A stretch of 7,080 bases of DNA from Chloroflexota bacterium (GTDB taxonomy: Bacteria; Chloroflexota; Dehalococcoidia; UBA3495). Location: NCBI GenBank assembly GCA_022576105.1, contig JACZRM010000089.1, positions 1-7,080 of the forward strand, in the 5' to 3' direction. The notes beneath the pieces are model-generated. The model made no database searches, had not been told where the DNA came from, and was given only the letters and a program-made list of their open reading frames with translations. Positions 5,831 through 7,080 of this stretch are shown piece after piece; the first letter of the stretch is position 1, and every line of letters starts with the position of its first letter. A program made the position numbers and the translations under genes.

Positions 5831-5858
5831 GTTCCGGCTTCCGCCGTTCCGGCGGAAG
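5831..5858 (+). repeat. REP-like hairpin, copy 2 (plus orientation)
   Basis: GTTCCGGCTTCCGCCG (5831-5846) matches the minus-strand copy at 5494-5509 at 15 of 16 positions, in inverted orientation. It also forms its own eight-base-pair hairpin, CTTCCGCC (5838-5845) with GGCGGAAG (5851-5858) around GTTCC. It lies beyond the N-terminal end of the GIY-YIG remnant. Confidence 0.6.
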
Positions 5859-6048
5859 TGCGCAGAGGACTTTGTTTCTAGCTAAAATTTGGGATGACTT
5901 ATGTTTTATATCGGTAGGCCTGATTGTACCTCAGGAAACCCGTTGCCACTGGGGCGGCGCAAAGCTACACTGGCTATGCTCAGGCATATTGCCGGATTCT
6001 AATACCAGATACCAGACGTTGCCTACTTAGGATTGAGGAGTAATTCTG
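5859..6048. other. Non-coding stretch before the OCD-family gene
   Basis: Outside the GIY-YIG remnant and its hairpins, the gap between the MFS gene and the next gene holds no coding sequence I can support. The plus-strand open frame across 5752-6030 has no recognisable protein content and opposes the remnant. Only a weak promoter (5943-5971) and the Shine-Dalgarno of the next gene (GAGGAG, 6035-6040) were seen. Confidence 0.5.
5943..5971 (+). promoter_or_regulatory. Possible promoter of the OCD-family gene
   Basis: TTGCCA (5943-5948, five of six) and TACACT (5966-5971, four of six) are 17 bases apart, giving a leader of about 70 bases. It is the best pair upstream of 6049 but not strong. 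Confidence 0.3.
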
Positions 6049-7002
6049 ATGGCGCTGTTCTTGCGGGACCAAGAGGTCAATCAATGTGTTTCCATGGATG
6101 ACATGCTGGGCGCCATTGAATCGATGCAGCGCCACTTTGGACAGGGTGAAGCCTACAACCTACCCCGCCGCAAGATAATCGCCCCGAGTGGACAACTGGC
6201 AGTGATGGGCGGAGGACTATTTTATGAAGGCGTGATGGGGGTCAAGACCTACACCGTAGTCAATGGTCAATACTCCTTCCAGGTCAGCCTTTACGATGCC
6301 AATACCGGGCGGCTGATCTGCTATACCCAGGCCAATCGGCTGGGCCAACTGCGTACCGGGGCTACCACCGGCGTGGCGGTAAAGTATCTGTCTAAATCAA
6401 ATGCAGCCACCGTCGGTATTATTGGTACCGGTCATCAAGCGTCCACCCAATTGGAGGCGGTCTGCAAAATCAGGAAGGTCTCTCTGATCAAGGCCTACAG
6501 CCGCACCGCCCAACGCCGCGACGCCTTCGCCAAGACTATGACCGACTCATTGGGGGTAAAAGTTACATCATCGGCCAGCAGCGAAGCAGCGGTGCAGAAC
6601 AGCGACATCGTTATTTGTATTGCCGCCGCCATGGACCCGGTCCTGGAAGGCAAGTGGATTTCGCCGGGTTGCACCATCATCGGCGCCGGCCCCACCACCT
6701 GGCGAGCGAAGGAAGTAGATGACGACACGTTGACCAGAGCCGACCGAATTTTTGTCGATTCGGCGGAACAGGCCCCCCTGGAGGCGGGAGATATGTCCAG
6801 TGCCGTGGACCGGGGGATTCTGCAGTGGAACCAGCTTCAAGAACTTAGGCACGTAGTGGCGGGCAACATCAAAGGCAGAGAGGGCGACCAGGAGATCATT
6901 TACGCCAAGCTGATGGGCACCGGCGTTGCCGACGTGGCTGCCGCCAAGTTGGCCTATGACCGGGCCAAGGCCCAGGGTCTGGGTACCGAGATGGAGTGGT
7001 AG
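6049..7002 (+). CDS. Ornithine cyclodeaminase / mu-crystallin family protein
   Basis: This 317-residue cytoplasmic NAD(P)-dependent enzyme belongs to the family of ornithine cyclodeaminase, archaeal alanine dehydrogenase, ketimine reductase (mu-crystallin) and opine-type synthases. LPRRKI (38-43) and GVKTYT (61,65-69; K66) are substrate-side motifs. RLGQLRTGATTG (97-108) carries the conserved R102. VGIIGTGHQA (122-131) is the Rossmann nucleotide loop. AGPTTWRAKEVD (213-224) is the segment where ornithine cyclodeaminase has its catalytic Asp; by eye T216 stands there, so ornithine deamination is doubtful and a reductase or dehydrogenase is more likely. The length is normal. ATG at 6049 has GAGGAG eight bases upstream. 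It appears to be a single gene, with the next gene converging from the minus strand. The substrate is not determined. Confidence 0.9.
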   Translation: MALFLRDQEVNQCVSMDDMLGAIESMQRHFGQGEAYNLPRRKIIAPSGQLAVMGGGLFYEGVMGVKTYTVVNGQYSFQVSLYDANTGRLICYTQANRLGQLRTGATTGVAVKYLSKSNAATVGIIGTGHQASTQLEAVCKIRKVSLIKAYSRTAQRRDAFAKTMTDSLGVKVTSSASSEAAVQNSDIVICIAAAMDPVLEGKWISPGCTIIGAGPTTWRAKEVDDDTLTRADRIFVDSAEQAPLEAGDMSSAVDRGILQWNQLQELRHVVAGNIKGREGDQEIIYAKLMGTGVADVAAAKLAYDRAKAQGLGTEMEW

Positions 7003-7014
7003 GCCCCGGCCGCA

Positions 7015-7080
7015 TCATCGCCGCAGCAGACGGTCGCCGCAGGCAGTGCAGTAGGCCGCGTTGGGGCGGGTTGGGTGCTG
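7015..7080 (-). CDS. C-terminal end of a zinc-ribbon-like protein (partial)
   Basis: A minus-strand frame open to the window edge ends with TGA at 7017-7015 and reads PNAAYCTACGDRLLRR at its C-terminus. CTACGDRL looks like the second knuckle of a zinc ribbon; the first pair would lie outside the window. It converges on the OCD-family gene, with only 12 bases between the two stops. Only 21 residues are visible, so the protein cannot be named. Confidence 0.5.
   Translation of the reverse strand, partial: QHPTRPNAAYCTACGDRLLRR

Noticed and set aside
5752..6030. Plus-strand open frame of 92 codons
   Set aside because: It opposes the GIY-YIG remnant, runs through a hairpin repeat, lacks a good ribosome binding site and resembles no protein.

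Overview
The window reads as a piece of a moderately GC-rich bacterial chromosome of ordinary metabolic content. The best guess at its source is a Chloroflexota lineage (Dehalococcoidia / SAR202-like). Three things point that way: a 'type 2' PyrF immediately followed by a DUF951 protein, a 7Fe-type ferredoxin, and scattered short palindromic repeats of the 'CTTCGACAAGCTCA' kind. This is inference from gene content; there is no rRNA or other firm marker here. No complete mobile element, CRISPR array, tRNA or rRNA was found.

Left part (1-2286). A short palindromic intergenic repeat (57-124) precedes sfsA on the minus strand. sfsA and pyrF diverge from a shared region of about 150 bases that carries a TATAAT box and two tandem duplications. 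pyrF (orotidine-5'-phosphate decarboxylase) is complete in content but split by a one-base frameshift in a T5 run at 1505-1509. A 20-codon ORF with a good Shine-Dalgarno sits just upstream of it, and its stop overlaps the pyrF GTG start as GTGA. pyrF overlaps a small DUF951 gene by ten bases, so these form an operon-like unit.

Middle (2287-5389). A LysR-type regulator on the minus strand is divergent from a small 7Fe ferredoxin gene. The AT-rich gap between them holds nested GATAT/ATATC palindromes and two back-to-back promoters whose -35 boxes overlap, a compact divergent control region. A terminator follows the ferredoxin. After it comes a 14-segment MFS transporter of the EmrB/QacA (DHA2) type with its own strong ribosome binding site.

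Right part (5390-7080). A gap of about 660 bases contains a decayed GIY-YIG endonuclease gene on the minus strand, with three in-frame stops. It is bracketed by two inverted copies of a 16-base GTTCCGGCTT(T/C)CGCCG hairpin sequence (5494-5509 and 5831-5846), a structure that looks like the remnant of a small REP-like mobile unit. It is followed by a complete ornithine cyclodeaminase / mu-crystallin family gene whose catalytic Asp position appears to hold Thr. The last bases carry the C-terminal end of a minus-strand protein with a zinc-ribbon-like CxxC. The parts most worth a second look are the repeat-bracketed GIY-YIG remnant, the divergent lysR/ferredoxin control region, and the pyrF leader ORF plus frameshift.
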